From Paenibacillus xylanivorans (GTDB taxonomy: Bacteria > Bacillota > Bacilli > Paenibacillales > Paenibacillaceae), in assembly GCF_001280595.1 (NCBI RefSeq), contig NZ_LITU01000083.1, positions 26,663 to 90,662 on the forward strand: a stretch of DNA of 64,000 nt, written 5' to 3'. Numbering within the stretch: position 1 is the stretch's first letter; every line of letters begins with the position of its first letter. Shown here piece by piece: positions 1 to 8,245 of the stretch. Under the pieces are notes generated by a model. The model ran no database searches and was not told the DNA's origin. It was given only the letters and a program-made list of their open reading frames with translations. The position numbers and the translations under genes are program-made.

Positions 1-1
1 G

Positions 2-2779
2 CTGAAGCGGGTCGTGGCCCAGACGCTGCAGGATAACAGTGAGGGACTGCCAGCCGGCTCGTTGCTCATGAGTTACCAGGCACCTGGTGGTGTGAAGACA
101 GACACACGTGGTCTGGAAGAGGTGGATCGATATATTCGCGAGGATGTGCCCCGTGATATCGGTTTTCCTTTTCATACGTATGTGAACTCCCGTTCCATCC
201 GCAGTACAGAGGTGAACCCGGAAGATCCAACCAAAGTGGATGCCAGCCGGGTCCGCAGCATGAGTCTGGGTACAATGACTGGCCTGGATGCACAGGTTAA
301 TTATTCTGCGGGAGTGAAGCCGGGCAACCAGGTCAAGGACGATACTATTGAAGCGGTCATGCTGGAAGAGGGCATGTATCGTAACGATCTGCATATCGGA
401 GATGTTCTGGAATATCCGATTTACAGCGGTCTCGATATTACGTTACGTGTGAAGATTACAGGTTCTTTCAAAGCCGATGATCCTAGTAGCCCGTATTGGG
501 TACAGGGATTTGACGGTATGATGAACGGACTATATGTGGATGAATCAGTATTTAATAATGTTTTGCTAAAGGAGAAAGGTATCCCTCTTCAGAATTCACG
601 TTGGTATTATGCATTTGATCTGAAAGAGATTCAAACGAGCCAGCTCTCGGGACTGACCTCTGTGCTGGAAAGGCTGGATATCGATCTGTATCAGCGGTTG
701 AAAGATACGAAAGTGGACATTACCTTTGGCGATCTGCTGAAACAATTCCGCAGTCAGAGTCTGCAATTGCAGACCATGCTGTTCACACTGGCAGCACCGA
801 TGATTGCGATGGTCTTTTATTTTATTGCCATGAATGCCAGACAGTCGTTACAGAAGCAGGAAAGTGACATCGCGGTTCTGCGCAGTCGCGGAGCTTCTGC
901 CCGGCAGATATTCTCTCTTTATCTGCTTGAAGGCATATTCCTGGGAGCGATTGCTCTTGTCATCGGACCGTTTCTTGGATGGTTTATGGCGAAAAGCATC
1001 GGTTCAGCCAGCGGATTCCTATCGTTTGTGGATCGAAAATCCATTCCGATTGGAATATCGAAAGAAGCGATTTTGCTGGGTCTCATCGCCGTGTTGGTGG
1101 CCATCATAGCTTCGCTCATTCCGGCAATAACCTACGCGCGGGCGACGATTGTATCAGCCAAGCGTCGGCAGGCACGTACGGACCGTGCGCCGGTATGGCA
1201 GCGCTGGTTCCTGGATATTGCGTTGCTGGGGCTGGCGGGATATGGATACTACTTGTTCTATGAACGGCAAATGTTGACGTTCCAGACCGGAATGACGACA
1301 GATCAGCTTCAGGTACAGCCGTTTCTGTTCTTTGTACCGGCACTCGCCATCTTTGCACTGGGACTGTTCTTCCTGCGTTTGTTCCCGTGGATTTTGAAGC
1401 TTATTCAGCTGATCGGGCGCAAGTTTCTCCCGGTTCCATTGTATCTGACACTGACACAGCTTTCACGTTCATCTTCTTCTTACTATCCTTTGATGATCCT
1501 GCTTGTATTGACACTCGGACTTGGTGTGTATAACTCGGCAGCGGCTCGTACCATTGATCTGAACTCGACCGAGCGCACGTTATATCGATATGGTTCGGAT
1601 GTTATTATGCAGACGGTGTGGGAAGGTACACCTGAGGTTAAGCCAACGGGTTCCGGACAAAGCGGCGGCTCAGGTGGTGGACAGCAAGGTGGAGGAAATG
1701 GTAGCGGTGGTTCTGGAGGCGGAGGAAATGGCGGCGGAGGTGGATCAGGTGGGGGCGGTGGTTCTTCACAACCTACCAAGATGATCTATTCCGAGCCACC
1801 TTTTGAAGTATTCCGCAGCTTGAATGGTGTGGAACATGCAGCAAGAGTGTTACAGACGAAAGGTAATATTATTGTCTCTGGCAAATCGGGTGGACAGGGA
1901 ATGCTGGTGGGGATCGACAATGTGGATTTTGCTCAAGTGGCTTGGTTCCGCAACGATCTGTTCCCGGCACATCCTTACAAGTACCTCGATTTGCTTGGCA
2001 AATATGAAGGGGCCGTATTGATCTCTTCCAAATTTGCTGACAAATTCAAGCTCAAAACCGGAGACCTCGTCTCCATTGGTATACAAGGTCAGGCAATTGA
2101 ATTTGTAGTTTTTGGCATAATACCTTACTGGCCTGCCCAGTATCCGGATCAAATGCCGTTTTTCATTGCCAATCTGGATTATATCTATGATCAGGTGCCT
2201 CTGATTCCATATGAGGTCTGGCTGAAGATGGAGCCGGATGCCAAAGTCGCACCGTTGATGGAGAAACTTGCAGCGGAAGGCATTGAGTTATCTTCAGTAC
2301 GCGATGTGCGTACAGAGCTGGTGACCCAGGGCAAACATCCGTCAAGGGGCGGAGTGTTCGGCATACTGAGTCTCGGATTCTTAGTGTCGGTGATTATTTC
2401 CCTGATCGGATATATCCTTTACTGGTTCTTCAATCTATCAGGGCGTGTAGTACAGTTCGGTGTCTTGCGAGCGATGGGGTTATCCCGGGCGCAATTGAGC
2501 GGTATGTTGCTGCTGGAGCAGGTGTTCACGGCGGGTTTGTCCATCATTCTCGGTATTGGCATTGGTCAGGTATCCAGTCGTCTGTTCCTGCCTTTCCTGC
2601 AAACCACAGATAATGTGTCCGCACAGGTACCTCCGTTCCGAATTGTATTTGAAGAGAAAGATATGCTGCAACTGTATGGTGTGACCGTGCTCATGCTGAT
2701 CATTGGAGCAACAATGCTGCTGTGGCAAATCCGCAGGCTGCGGGTTCACCAGGCAGTCAAAATGGGAGAGGAGAGGTAA
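2..2779 (+). CDS. ABC transporter permease, MacB/FtsX type (5' partial)
   Basis: The frame is open to the left edge, so the true start lies upstream. The protein is an integral membrane subunit of a MacB/FtsX-like exporter. Counting from base 14, a long extracellular part comes first, then membrane helices near residues 252-275, 300-325 and 350-375 followed by the cytoplasmic QKQESDIAVLRSRGAS stretch typical of FtsX domains. More helices lie near 395-460 and 490-510. A second extracellular domain (about 530-780) follows, then a repeat of the FtsX unit with VVQFGVLRAMGLSRAQ. A nearly pure Gly/Ser tract lies at bases 1657-1770, at the start of the second extracellular domain. The ATPase gene follows at once, so the two form one transporter. 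Substrate unknown. Confidence 0.88.
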   Translation: MKRVVAQTLQDNSEGLPAGSLLMSYQAPGGVKTDTRGLEEVDRYIREDVPRDIGFPFHTYVNSRSIRSTEVNPEDPTKVDASRVRSMSLGTMTGLDAQVNYSAGVKPGNQVKDDTIEAVMLEEGMYRNDLHIGDVLEYPIYSGLDITLRVKITGSFKADDPSSPYWVQGFDGMMNGLYVDESVFNNVLLKEKGIPLQNSRWYYAFDLKEIQTSQLSGLTSVLERLDIDLYQRLKDTKVDITFGDLLKQFRSQSLQLQTMLFTLAAPMIAMVFYFIAMNARQSLQKQESDIAVLRSRGASARQIFSLYLLEGIFLGAIALVIGPFLGWFMAKSIGSASGFLSFVDRKSIPIGISKEAILLGLIAVLVAIIASLIPAITYARATIVSAKRRQARTDRAPVWQRWFLDIALLGLAGYGYYLFYERQMLTFQTGMTTDQLQVQPFLFFVPALAIFALGLFFLRLFPWILKLIQLIGRKFLPVPLYLTLTQLSRSSSSYYPLMILLVLTLGLGVYNSAAARTIDLNSTERTLYRYGSDVIMQTVWEGTPEVKPTGSGQSGGSGGGQQGGGNGSGGSGGGGNGGGGGSGGGGGSSQPTKMIYSEPPFEVFRSLNGVEHAARVLQTKGNIIVSGKSGGQGMLVGIDNVDFAQVAWFRNDLFPAHPYKYLDLLGKYEGAVLISSKFADKFKLKTGDLVSIGIQGQAIEFVVFGIIPYWPAQYPDQMPFFIANLDYIYDQVPLIPYEVWLKMEPDAKVAPLMEKLAAEGIELSSVRDVRTELVTQGKHPSRGGVFGILSLGFLVSVIISLIGYILYWFFNLSGRVVQFGVLRAMGLSRAQLSGMLLLEQVFTAGLSIILGIGIGQVSSRLFLPFLQTTDNVSAQVPPFRIVFEEKDMLQLYGVTVLMLIIGATMLLWQIRRLRVHQAVKMGEER

Positions 2780-2781
2780 AC

Positions 2782-3645
2782 GTGATCCAATGCGAAGGAC
2801 TTGTCAAAATTTTTAAATCCAGCGATGTGGAAGTCGTTGCCCTTCAAGGTCTCAATCTGACTGTCAATCAAGGTGAAATGATGGCTATTATCGGTAACAG
2901 CGGCAGTGGTAAGTCTACCTTGCTCAACATTCTGGGAGGACTTGACCGTCCAACAGCCGGTACGGCCGTTGTCGGAGATTGGGATTTGTTGAAAATGACA
3001 GATGCCCAATTGGTAGAGTACAAACGTCATACCGTAGGGTTCATTTGGCAAAATAACGGTCGTAATCTGCTGCCATACCTCACAGCACTGGAAAATGTGG
3101 AAACACCCATGATTTTGGGAGGCAAGCGAGATCGTGCCTATGCCATGCAGTTGCTGGAGTGGGTTGGACTGAAGGATCGGATGCACAACAAGCTGCATCA
3201 ATTGTCCGGTGGGGAGCAGCAGCGGGTGGCGATTGCCATCTCGTTATCGAATCGCCCCAAGCTGCTGCTTGCGGATGAGCCGACAGGTTCGGTGGATTCG
3301 GAGACCTGTGATACAATCATGGGCATTTTTCGCAAAATGAACAAGGAGCTCGGGGTCACGATTGTGATTGTTACTCATGATCTAACCCTCGCTGGCAAGG
3401 TGGACCGGATCGTGGCGATTCGGGACGGCTTGACCAGCACCGAGTTCGTGAAACGCAATCCGAATCTGGATGACGAACATGGCTTGTCTGAGGCAGGAGC
3501 CGCGGATATTCATGAAGCTTTTGTCATCATTGACCGGGCTGGGCGACTTCAAGTGCCCAAGGAGTATTTGGAGGCACTGTCCATTGATAATCGTGCCACA
3601 TTGGAATTTGACGGTGAGCGTATTGTTATTACACCGCCAAGATAA
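2782..3645 (+). CDS. ABC transporter ATP-binding protein, MacB/LolD type
   Basis: This is the cytoplasmic ATPase partner of the upstream permease. Walker A is GNSGSGKST, the signature is LSGGEQQRVAIA and Walker B is LLLADEPTGSVD, with a switch histidine in VIVTHD. The GTG at 2782 is preferred because the purine-rich GGAGAGGAGAGG sits just before it and the gene starts two bases after the permease stop; an earlier in-frame GTG lies inside the permease. At 287 aa it is about 60 residues longer than a minimal MacB/LolD ATPase. The extra C-terminal part (after about residue 225) is not a domain I recognise. Operon with the permease and probably the lipoprotein gene 21 bases downstream. Confidence 0.93.
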   Translation: MIQCEGLVKIFKSSDVEVVALQGLNLTVNQGEMMAIIGNSGSGKSTLLNILGGLDRPTAGTAVVGDWDLLKMTDAQLVEYKRHTVGFIWQNNGRNLLPYLTALENVETPMILGGKRDRAYAMQLLEWVGLKDRMHNKLHQLSGGEQQRVAIAISLSNRPKLLLADEPTGSVDSETCDTIMGIFRKMNKELGVTIVIVTHDLTLAGKVDRIVAIRDGLTSTEFVKRNPNLDDEHGLSEAGAADIHEAFVIIDRAGRLQVPKEYLEALSIDNRATLEFDGERIVITPPR

Positions 3646-3666
3646 TTTTAGAGGGGGAATTGGGAG

Positions 3667-5118
3667 ATGAAGAACAGGTTTTGGGGAAAACGGGTGCTGG
3701 CTGTGCTGGCTACAGCCAGTCTGGCATTGCCGCTGCTTGCGGGTTGTACAGCGAGTGAGTCCAAGGATAACGAGCAGCGTGTACTGCGTGTAGCGACGTT
3801 ATGGGGAGGCCAGGATGACAGCTATTTCCGTCAGCAGTTTACCGATGCATTTGAACTGACTCATCCGAATATCACAATTGAAGTGGTACCTGCGGTAGAT
3901 CAGGGCAGCATGTATGGGTATGGTAACCAGGAAGAGCAGAAGGACGTTCCAGATACGATGGAAAGCTTGAAGAAAATTATGACCGGGGATAACCCGGTAG
4001 ACGTTATCGTGGCGGATACGGCGACAATCAAGTCGTTAATTCAGGAAAACATGGTAAAACAACTGGACCCACTGATGCAGGAAGACAAGTTTGATACTAC
4101 AGATATTGTGCCAAGTGTTCTCGAAGGAATCAAGGATTTGGGAGATCAGAGTATCTATGCTTTGACGCCAACGTTCTCCTCTTCGGCATTGTTCTACAAC
4201 AAAGGCATGTTTGAGAAAGCAGGCGTAGAGCCTCCAACGGACAATATGACTTGGGACGATGTTTTCAACCTGGGTACTCGTCTTACCAAGGGTGAAGGCA
4301 AAGACCATGTGTTTGGCTTCTCGTTCAGTACCTATCAAGGTGGTTCTCCGTACTATACGATGTCGCAGTATTATAACTCTCTGCAGCTGAAAATTTTTGA
4401 TGACAAAGCAGAAAAAATGACCGTAGATTCTCCTCAATGGGAGAAAGTATGGAGTACAATAAGCAAGCTTGCCTTAGATAAAGTCATCCCTAAAGGAGAC
4501 GAACCGCAGGATCAGGATGACAGCGGACGTTATAATCCAATTCAGGGTGATCTGTTCCTAGGTAGCAAAACAGCCATGGTCATTGGAGATTACAGCTACA
4601 TTAACCAATTGATTGATGCCAATAAAAACGCGGATAAAATGAAAGACTTTACGAAGGTAGACTGGGATGTAGTCACACCTCCGGTTCATCCGGAAGCTCC
4701 TGAAATCGGAGGCAATATTTATCTGAGCAACCTCATGGCCATTAATAGCTCAGCTCAGAACCCTGATGATGCATGGGAACTGATCAAGTATATGAACAGT
4801 GAAGATTGGGCGAAGATCAAAGCACGCAGCAGTTATGAGATGGTTTCCCGGAAGAGCTTCATTAAACCGAAGGATGGTATGGATTACAACATCCAGGCGT
4901 TCTATACGCTGAAACCTGTACCTCCGACCAACAGCAATGCAGATAAACTTTATCAAAAAATGCCGAACCTGTGGCAAGTAAGTGACAAGGGCATGGAATA
5001 CTTCAATCAAGTGCTTGAGAACAAAAAGACACCAAAAGAAGCGCTTGGTGAATGGGCAGCCAAAGGAAACGAAATGCTTGAGAAGTTGAAAAAGAATCCT
5101 AAAGCCACGTTTCAATAA
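3667..5118 (+). CDS. extracellular solute-binding lipoprotein, family 1
   Basis: A lipoprotein signal peptide ends in LPLLAGC, so the mature protein is anchored by Cys26 on the outer face of the membrane. The body (483 aa) is like carbohydrate-type family 1 binding proteins: a VATLWGGQ start strand, conserved hydrophobic and aromatic positions, and a late NPDDAWELIKYM segment typical of sugar-binding SBPs. RBS GAGGGGGAATTGGGAG precedes the ATG. It lies 21 bases behind a MacB-type ATPase gene and a terminator follows, so it is probably last in that operon. No sugar permeases are beside it. It may feed a remote transporter or act as an accessory of the exporter. Confidence 0.88.
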   Translation: MKNRFWGKRVLAVLATASLALPLLAGCTASESKDNEQRVLRVATLWGGQDDSYFRQQFTDAFELTHPNITIEVVPAVDQGSMYGYGNQEEQKDVPDTMESLKKIMTGDNPVDVIVADTATIKSLIQENMVKQLDPLMQEDKFDTTDIVPSVLEGIKDLGDQSIYALTPTFSSSALFYNKGMFEKAGVEPPTDNMTWDDVFNLGTRLTKGEGKDHVFGFSFSTYQGGSPYYTMSQYYNSLQLKIFDDKAEKMTVDSPQWEKVWSTISKLALDKVIPKGDEPQDQDDSGRYNPIQGDLFLGSKTAMVIGDYSYINQLIDANKNADKMKDFTKVDWDVVTPPVHPEAPEIGGNIYLSNLMAINSSAQNPDDAWELIKYMNSEDWAKIKARSSYEMVSRKSFIKPKDGMDYNIQAFYTLKPVPPTNSNADKLYQKMPNLWQVSDKGMEYFNQVLENKKTPKEALGEWAAKGNEMLEKLKKNPKATFQ

Positions 5119-5151
5119 GGCTAGATGATATTGTGATAAAATCATAGATGT

Positions 5152-5187
5152 AGCCGCTGGAGATTTAGTTCTTTGGCGGCTATTTTT
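5152..5187 (+). terminator. rho-independent terminator
   Basis: AGCCGC pairs with GCGGCT around a loop and is followed by ATTTTT. It closes the ABC transporter/lipoprotein operon. Confidence 0.8.
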
Positions 5188-5249
5188 ATGGAATTGGGGT
5201 ATTCTACAAAAGCAGGGATAAATGATGACTCCAAGAAAGGACGAGTAGA

Positions 5250-5414
5250 ATGCACTGGGTATATTTCAGCAAATTGTATGCAACCAAATTTCAGGCAGGG
5301 TGTCTTGCGAAGCGAATGGAGCAGGATGGATGGATTTACGGTCATAACGAGCCAGCTGAAGTGGAAGTATATCGTTCAAAAAAGGGCCGGTATGGGGTAC
5401 GCTTCATTCCCTAA
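5250..5414 (+). CDS. small protein of unknown function, 54 aa
   Basis: A short frame starts ATG CAC TGG behind an AAAGGACG ribosome site about 7 bases upstream. The product is compact and rich in aromatic and basic residues (MHWVYFSKLYATKF near the start, EVEVYRSKKGRYGVRFIP at the end). The alternating hydrophobic and charged pattern looks like a small beta/alpha domain such as SPOR, but I cannot assign it. No signal peptide or membrane segment. It stands alone between a terminator and the tRNA promoter. Confidence 0.6.
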   Translation: MHWVYFSKLYATKFQAGCLAKRMEQDGWIYGHNEPAEVEVYRSKKGRYGVRFIP

Positions 5415-5423
5415 CATTACCCC

Positions 5424-5453
5424 TTGACTTATGGCATAGGAATGGTGTATATT
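5424..5453 (+). promoter_or_regulatory. sigma-A promoter for the tRNA pair
   Basis: TTGACT (5424-5429) and TATATT (5448-5453) are 18 bases apart and lie 32 bases before the first tRNA. Confidence 0.7.
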
Positions 5454-5485
5454 AATTAAGTCGCTGTTTTAATATTTCTTACTGA

Positions 5486-5559
<74 letters not shown>

Positions 5560-5615
5560 TTTAGTTTTACTGGATGATTCACAGCCATCATCTGAACGTT
5601 ATACATTTTTGTTCA

Positions 5616-5689
5616 GGGCCCTTAGCTCAGTTGGTTAGAGCGGTCGGCTCATAACCGATTGGTCACAGGTTCGAGTCCTGTAGGGCCCA
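5616..5689 (+). tRNA. tRNA with CAU anticodon, probably Ile2
   Basis: Cloverleaf with acceptor GGGCCCT/AGGGCCC and loop CTCATAA. The start GGGCCCTTAGCTCAG and the loop resemble Ile2 tRNAs, whose C34 is changed to lysidine to read AUA. An elongator Met tRNA is the alternative; the sequence alone does not settle it. Its T-loop stem lacks the initiator's C1 x A72 mismatch. Confidence 0.9.
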
Positions 5690-5696
5690 TTCTCTC

Positions 5697-5723
5697 AAAA
5701 CCCTTGCGATGCAAGGGTTTTTT
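5697..5723 (+). terminator. terminator of the tRNA operon
   Basis: AACCCTTGC/GCAAGGGTT with a 3-base loop, followed by a run of T. Confidence 0.9.
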
Positions 5724-5837
5724 TCTGTCCACAAGTTGATAAACAAGATTGCAGAGCTAGAATAACGCGTGCAAAAGATCGAAGGAAATGTGAAATAATA
5801 TATAAAGCACAACCACTTATTGTGTTCATGAACATAC

Positions 5838-5866
5838 AAGCTCTGCTGTTACTGTAGGGCTTTTTT
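5838..5866 (+). terminator. probable terminator
   Basis: AAGCTCT pairs with AGGGCTT (one G-U) and is followed by TTTTTTG. No gene lies between it and the tRNA terminator, so it may end a short RNA from 5724-5837 or be a relic. Confidence 0.5.
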
Positions 5867-5966
5867 GTTTTATTCCCTTTTCTGCATAGGATCTGTACTA
5901 ATTTAAAGTAGGAGATCGTACAAATATTGTAGGTGATCTGCTGTTTTAAATGGGGGGATGATTCGA

Positions 5967-6335
5967 TTGCCAAACTCTACAGGATTGATTTACAACTCGC
6001 CTACAGGTGGAAGTATGGCTACTCAGATTCTTGTGACTTGTTTAAATGATTCTCTTAATATTCCTGTGAATATCGAGATTGAAGTGTTTAAGTGGGATAC
6101 CACTCAAAATGCTAGAATTCCAATAGGGCATGATTTATTTCAAATCGGACCCCTGGCATCTCGAAGTTTGATTTATGCTCTAAGCTCAGCGGCTTTTTAT
6201 GAGGTTCAAAGTGACTATTTCAGTGCTACGAGTACGATCATTCATGCATATGGTATTGATTCAACGGGGGGGATTATTCAACGCGTCTTACAGTCTGAAA
6301 TGATATGGGTTGACCGATTTACGAATATTCCTTAA
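5967..6335 (+). CDS. hypothetical protein, 122 aa
   Basis: I prefer the TTG at 5967 because GGGGGG lies about 10 bases before it; the in-frame ATG at 5958 overlaps that purine run. The next gene starts in the same way (TTG CCA behind the RBS). The product is rich in Ser, Thr and Ile with alternating beta-type segments (SMATQILVTCLNDSLNIPVN, IIHAYGIDSTGGI) and looks like one beta-sandwich domain. No signal peptide. It is 23 bases before the Asp-box gene, so they probably share an operon. Function unknown. Confidence 0.75.
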   Translation: MPNSTGLIYNSPTGGSMATQILVTCLNDSLNIPVNIEIEVFKWDTTQNARIPIGHDLFQIGPLASRSLIYALSSAAFYEVQSDYFSATSTIIHAYGIDSTGGIIQRVLQSEMIWVDRFTNIP

Positions 6336-6358
6336 TTTATAAAATGGAGGTGATCGGT

Positions 6359-7591
6359 TTGCCAGTGGTAAATATTACGGGGGCATTAGGAGGAAATCAA
6401 TTCGAACCTTCGATTGCTGCCAATGAGTTGCTTCCTAATATTATGTGTGCTGTTGCTGTAGATACAAGTACAGGTCCGACACTCATTGGATTTTATCGCT
6501 CCACGGACACGGGTCAGACATGGTCAACGACAATTTTAACTCAGCCTGCCGGATATGCTGGCGCAGAAGCGCCAACCATTGATTACACATTTCCGAGTAC
6601 ATTTATAGTGACAGTTCACATATTTAACGGTGATAATGACGGTACGATCATCAGTTACACATCCCTGGATGATGGAGTGACTTGGACTCCTGCCGTGTTT
6701 GTGAACAAGGGATACGGGCTTATCGTTCATAATGATGAACCGTATATTGCAGTGGATCGGACACCTGGAAGTCCTTATCGGGGCAATGCATATGTGGGTT
6801 ATACACCTCTTGCTACATTGGCATCGTCCATTTTTTTGCAGAGGTCATTGGATCAGGGCACAACGTGGGAGATACCAAGCCGAATTTCAAGCCCAAGAGG
6901 ATTTCATGATAGAAGTGCTATAGCTATAGGTTTTACAGGTGAAGTCTACGCAGGGTATATTACTACCGGTCCGGACAGTCCGTACGCCTTACTTCGCATC
7001 TCGTACGATGGAGGGGCTACATTTCAGCCACCTATTCAACAACAATCGACGTTGATCGCTTCTGTTGTGCCTGCACCATCTCCCTTGCCTGTGACGAATT
7101 ATGCTTTTCGAGTGCAGACGAACCTGGGCTTGGGAGCTGACATATCCAATGGAACCTATAGTGGTACTGTTTATGCAACCTGGAATGATGCGCGGAATGG
7201 ATATACCGACATATTTTTGTGCAGTTCACCGGATGGGCTTCTGTGGTCAGATCCCGTTAGCATTACCGGAGCACCCGCTGGTTCGCAAAATTTCTTCCCC
7301 TCCATTACCGTATCTCCATTCACGGGAACGGTAAGGGTTATTTATTATTCCAATCAAATTGATGGGTTTCTTCTAGATGTGTTTGTTGCTGAATCGTTTG
7401 ACGGAGGAGCTACCTTTACGAATCGCAGACTCACGACAACTTCGTTTAATCCCAACGGCAATTCCCCGACACCCACAGTATTAATTGGTGATTATATTAC
7501 CGCTACAACGTATGCTCCCGATAATTTGGCTGCAGTTTGGATGGCGACGACTCCGCCCACTGGAAAATTGGATGTTTATTTTGGAAGTTGA
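6359..7591 (+). CDS. sialidase-like Asp-box beta-propeller protein
   Basis: The TTG at 6359 follows a near-perfect GGAGGTGATC site; the in-frame ATG at 6344 lies before that site. The 410-aa protein has at least six Asp-box/BNR motifs (STDTGQTWS, SLDDGVTWT, SLDQGTTWE, SYDGGATFQ, SSPDGLLWS, SFDGGATFT) at roughly regular spacing, as expected for a six-bladed propeller. Asp boxes are structural and do not prove sialidase activity; I did not identify the Arg triad with confidence. No signal peptide is visible. It may be a spore-surface or glycan-binding protein. A strong terminator follows. Confidence 0.85.
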   Translation: MPVVNITGALGGNQFEPSIAANELLPNIMCAVAVDTSTGPTLIGFYRSTDTGQTWSTTILTQPAGYAGAEAPTIDYTFPSTFIVTVHIFNGDNDGTIISYTSLDDGVTWTPAVFVNKGYGLIVHNDEPYIAVDRTPGSPYRGNAYVGYTPLATLASSIFLQRSLDQGTTWEIPSRISSPRGFHDRSAIAIGFTGEVYAGYITTGPDSPYALLRISYDGGATFQPPIQQQSTLIASVVPAPSPLPVTNYAFRVQTNLGLGADISNGTYSGTVYATWNDARNGYTDIFLCSSPDGLLWSDPVSITGAPAGSQNFFPSITVSPFTGTVRVIYYSNQIDGFLLDVFVAESFDGGATFTNRRLTTTSFNPNGNSPTPTVLIGDYITATTYAPDNLAAVWMATTPPTGKLDVYFGS

Positions 7592-7633
7592 TTACTCCCA
7601 TGTACTAAAGTATAACAAATAATTCACTGAGAG

Positions 7634-7670
7634 AAAGCTCTGCTAGCCTAATGCTACCGGAGCTTTTTTT
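7634..7670 (+). terminator. rho-independent terminator
   Basis: AAAGCTC/GAGCTTT stem followed by seven T. Confidence 0.8.
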
Positions 7671-7775
7671 GTGGCAGACAAGCGAGTACTAACGAATTTG
7701 TAAACGAACCTGATGGAGTGAATGTTATGGTATAATTTTGAAATATATGCAGTAAAGGTGGTGAGATTTAAAACG

Positions 7776-7973
7776 ATGGACGGTGCAAGTGCAGTGAGTT
7801 TTGCAGGGATTTTGATGATATTTATTTTCATCGCTCTGGTTGGTTTGATATTATATGCAGTGTTCTCATTGGCTATAAAAAGATCTGGTTTAAGAAAGGA
7901 AATCTCGGGCTTGAAGCAGGAGATTCGATTATTAAAAGAAAGAATGGAGAAAAAAGAACATAATCTTGATTAA
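7776..7973 (+). CDS. small membrane protein with C-terminal coiled coil
   Basis: The ATG at 7776 (65 aa) follows the GGTGGTGAG site by about 10 bases. The N-terminal half holds one hydrophobic helix (residues about 8-32, SFAGILMIFIFIALVGLILY). The charged remainder (LRKEISGLKQEIRLLKERME) has the heptad pattern of a short coiled coil. It may tether a partner at the membrane. Function unknown. Confidence 0.7.
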   Translation: MDGASAVSFAGILMIFIFIALVGLILYAVFSLAIKRSGLRKEISGLKQEIRLLKERMEKKEHNLD

Positions 7974-8138
7974 GCCATTCGAATAGAAGATCGTTTGAAG
8001 CTGAGAGAGAGGCGCTGCCGTTATAGACGGGCAGTGTCTTTTAATTGCCCTTATTTCCAAAAAAATGTTTGGACTAACGTTGAGCGCTCTTGCCACAGTT
8101 CGGTTATCGTTTAACCATGGATGTATTAACGAATAGTG

Positions 8139-8167
8139 CCTGCCTTGAAAGGCAGGTTTTTTCTTTT
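8139..8167 (+). terminator. rho-independent terminator
   Basis: CCTGCCTT/AAGGCAGG with a 2-base gap, followed by a T-rich tail. A weaker GC hairpin (8010-8040) precedes it. Confidence 0.8.
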
Positions 8168-8245
8168 TAGGGGAGTACAATATTGGCCTTGATTGGACCA
8201 GACGAAGTTTATGTTATAATGCGTTAGAGATTGAAGGGTCGGTCT

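Noticed and set aside
1483..1779. Proline-rich minus-strand frame opposite the permease
   Set aside because: It is only the antisense of the Gly/Ser tract.
5173..5427. 84-aa frame over the 54-aa gene
   Set aside because: Starts inside a terminator and has no ribosome site; the 54-aa frame with its own site explains the region better.
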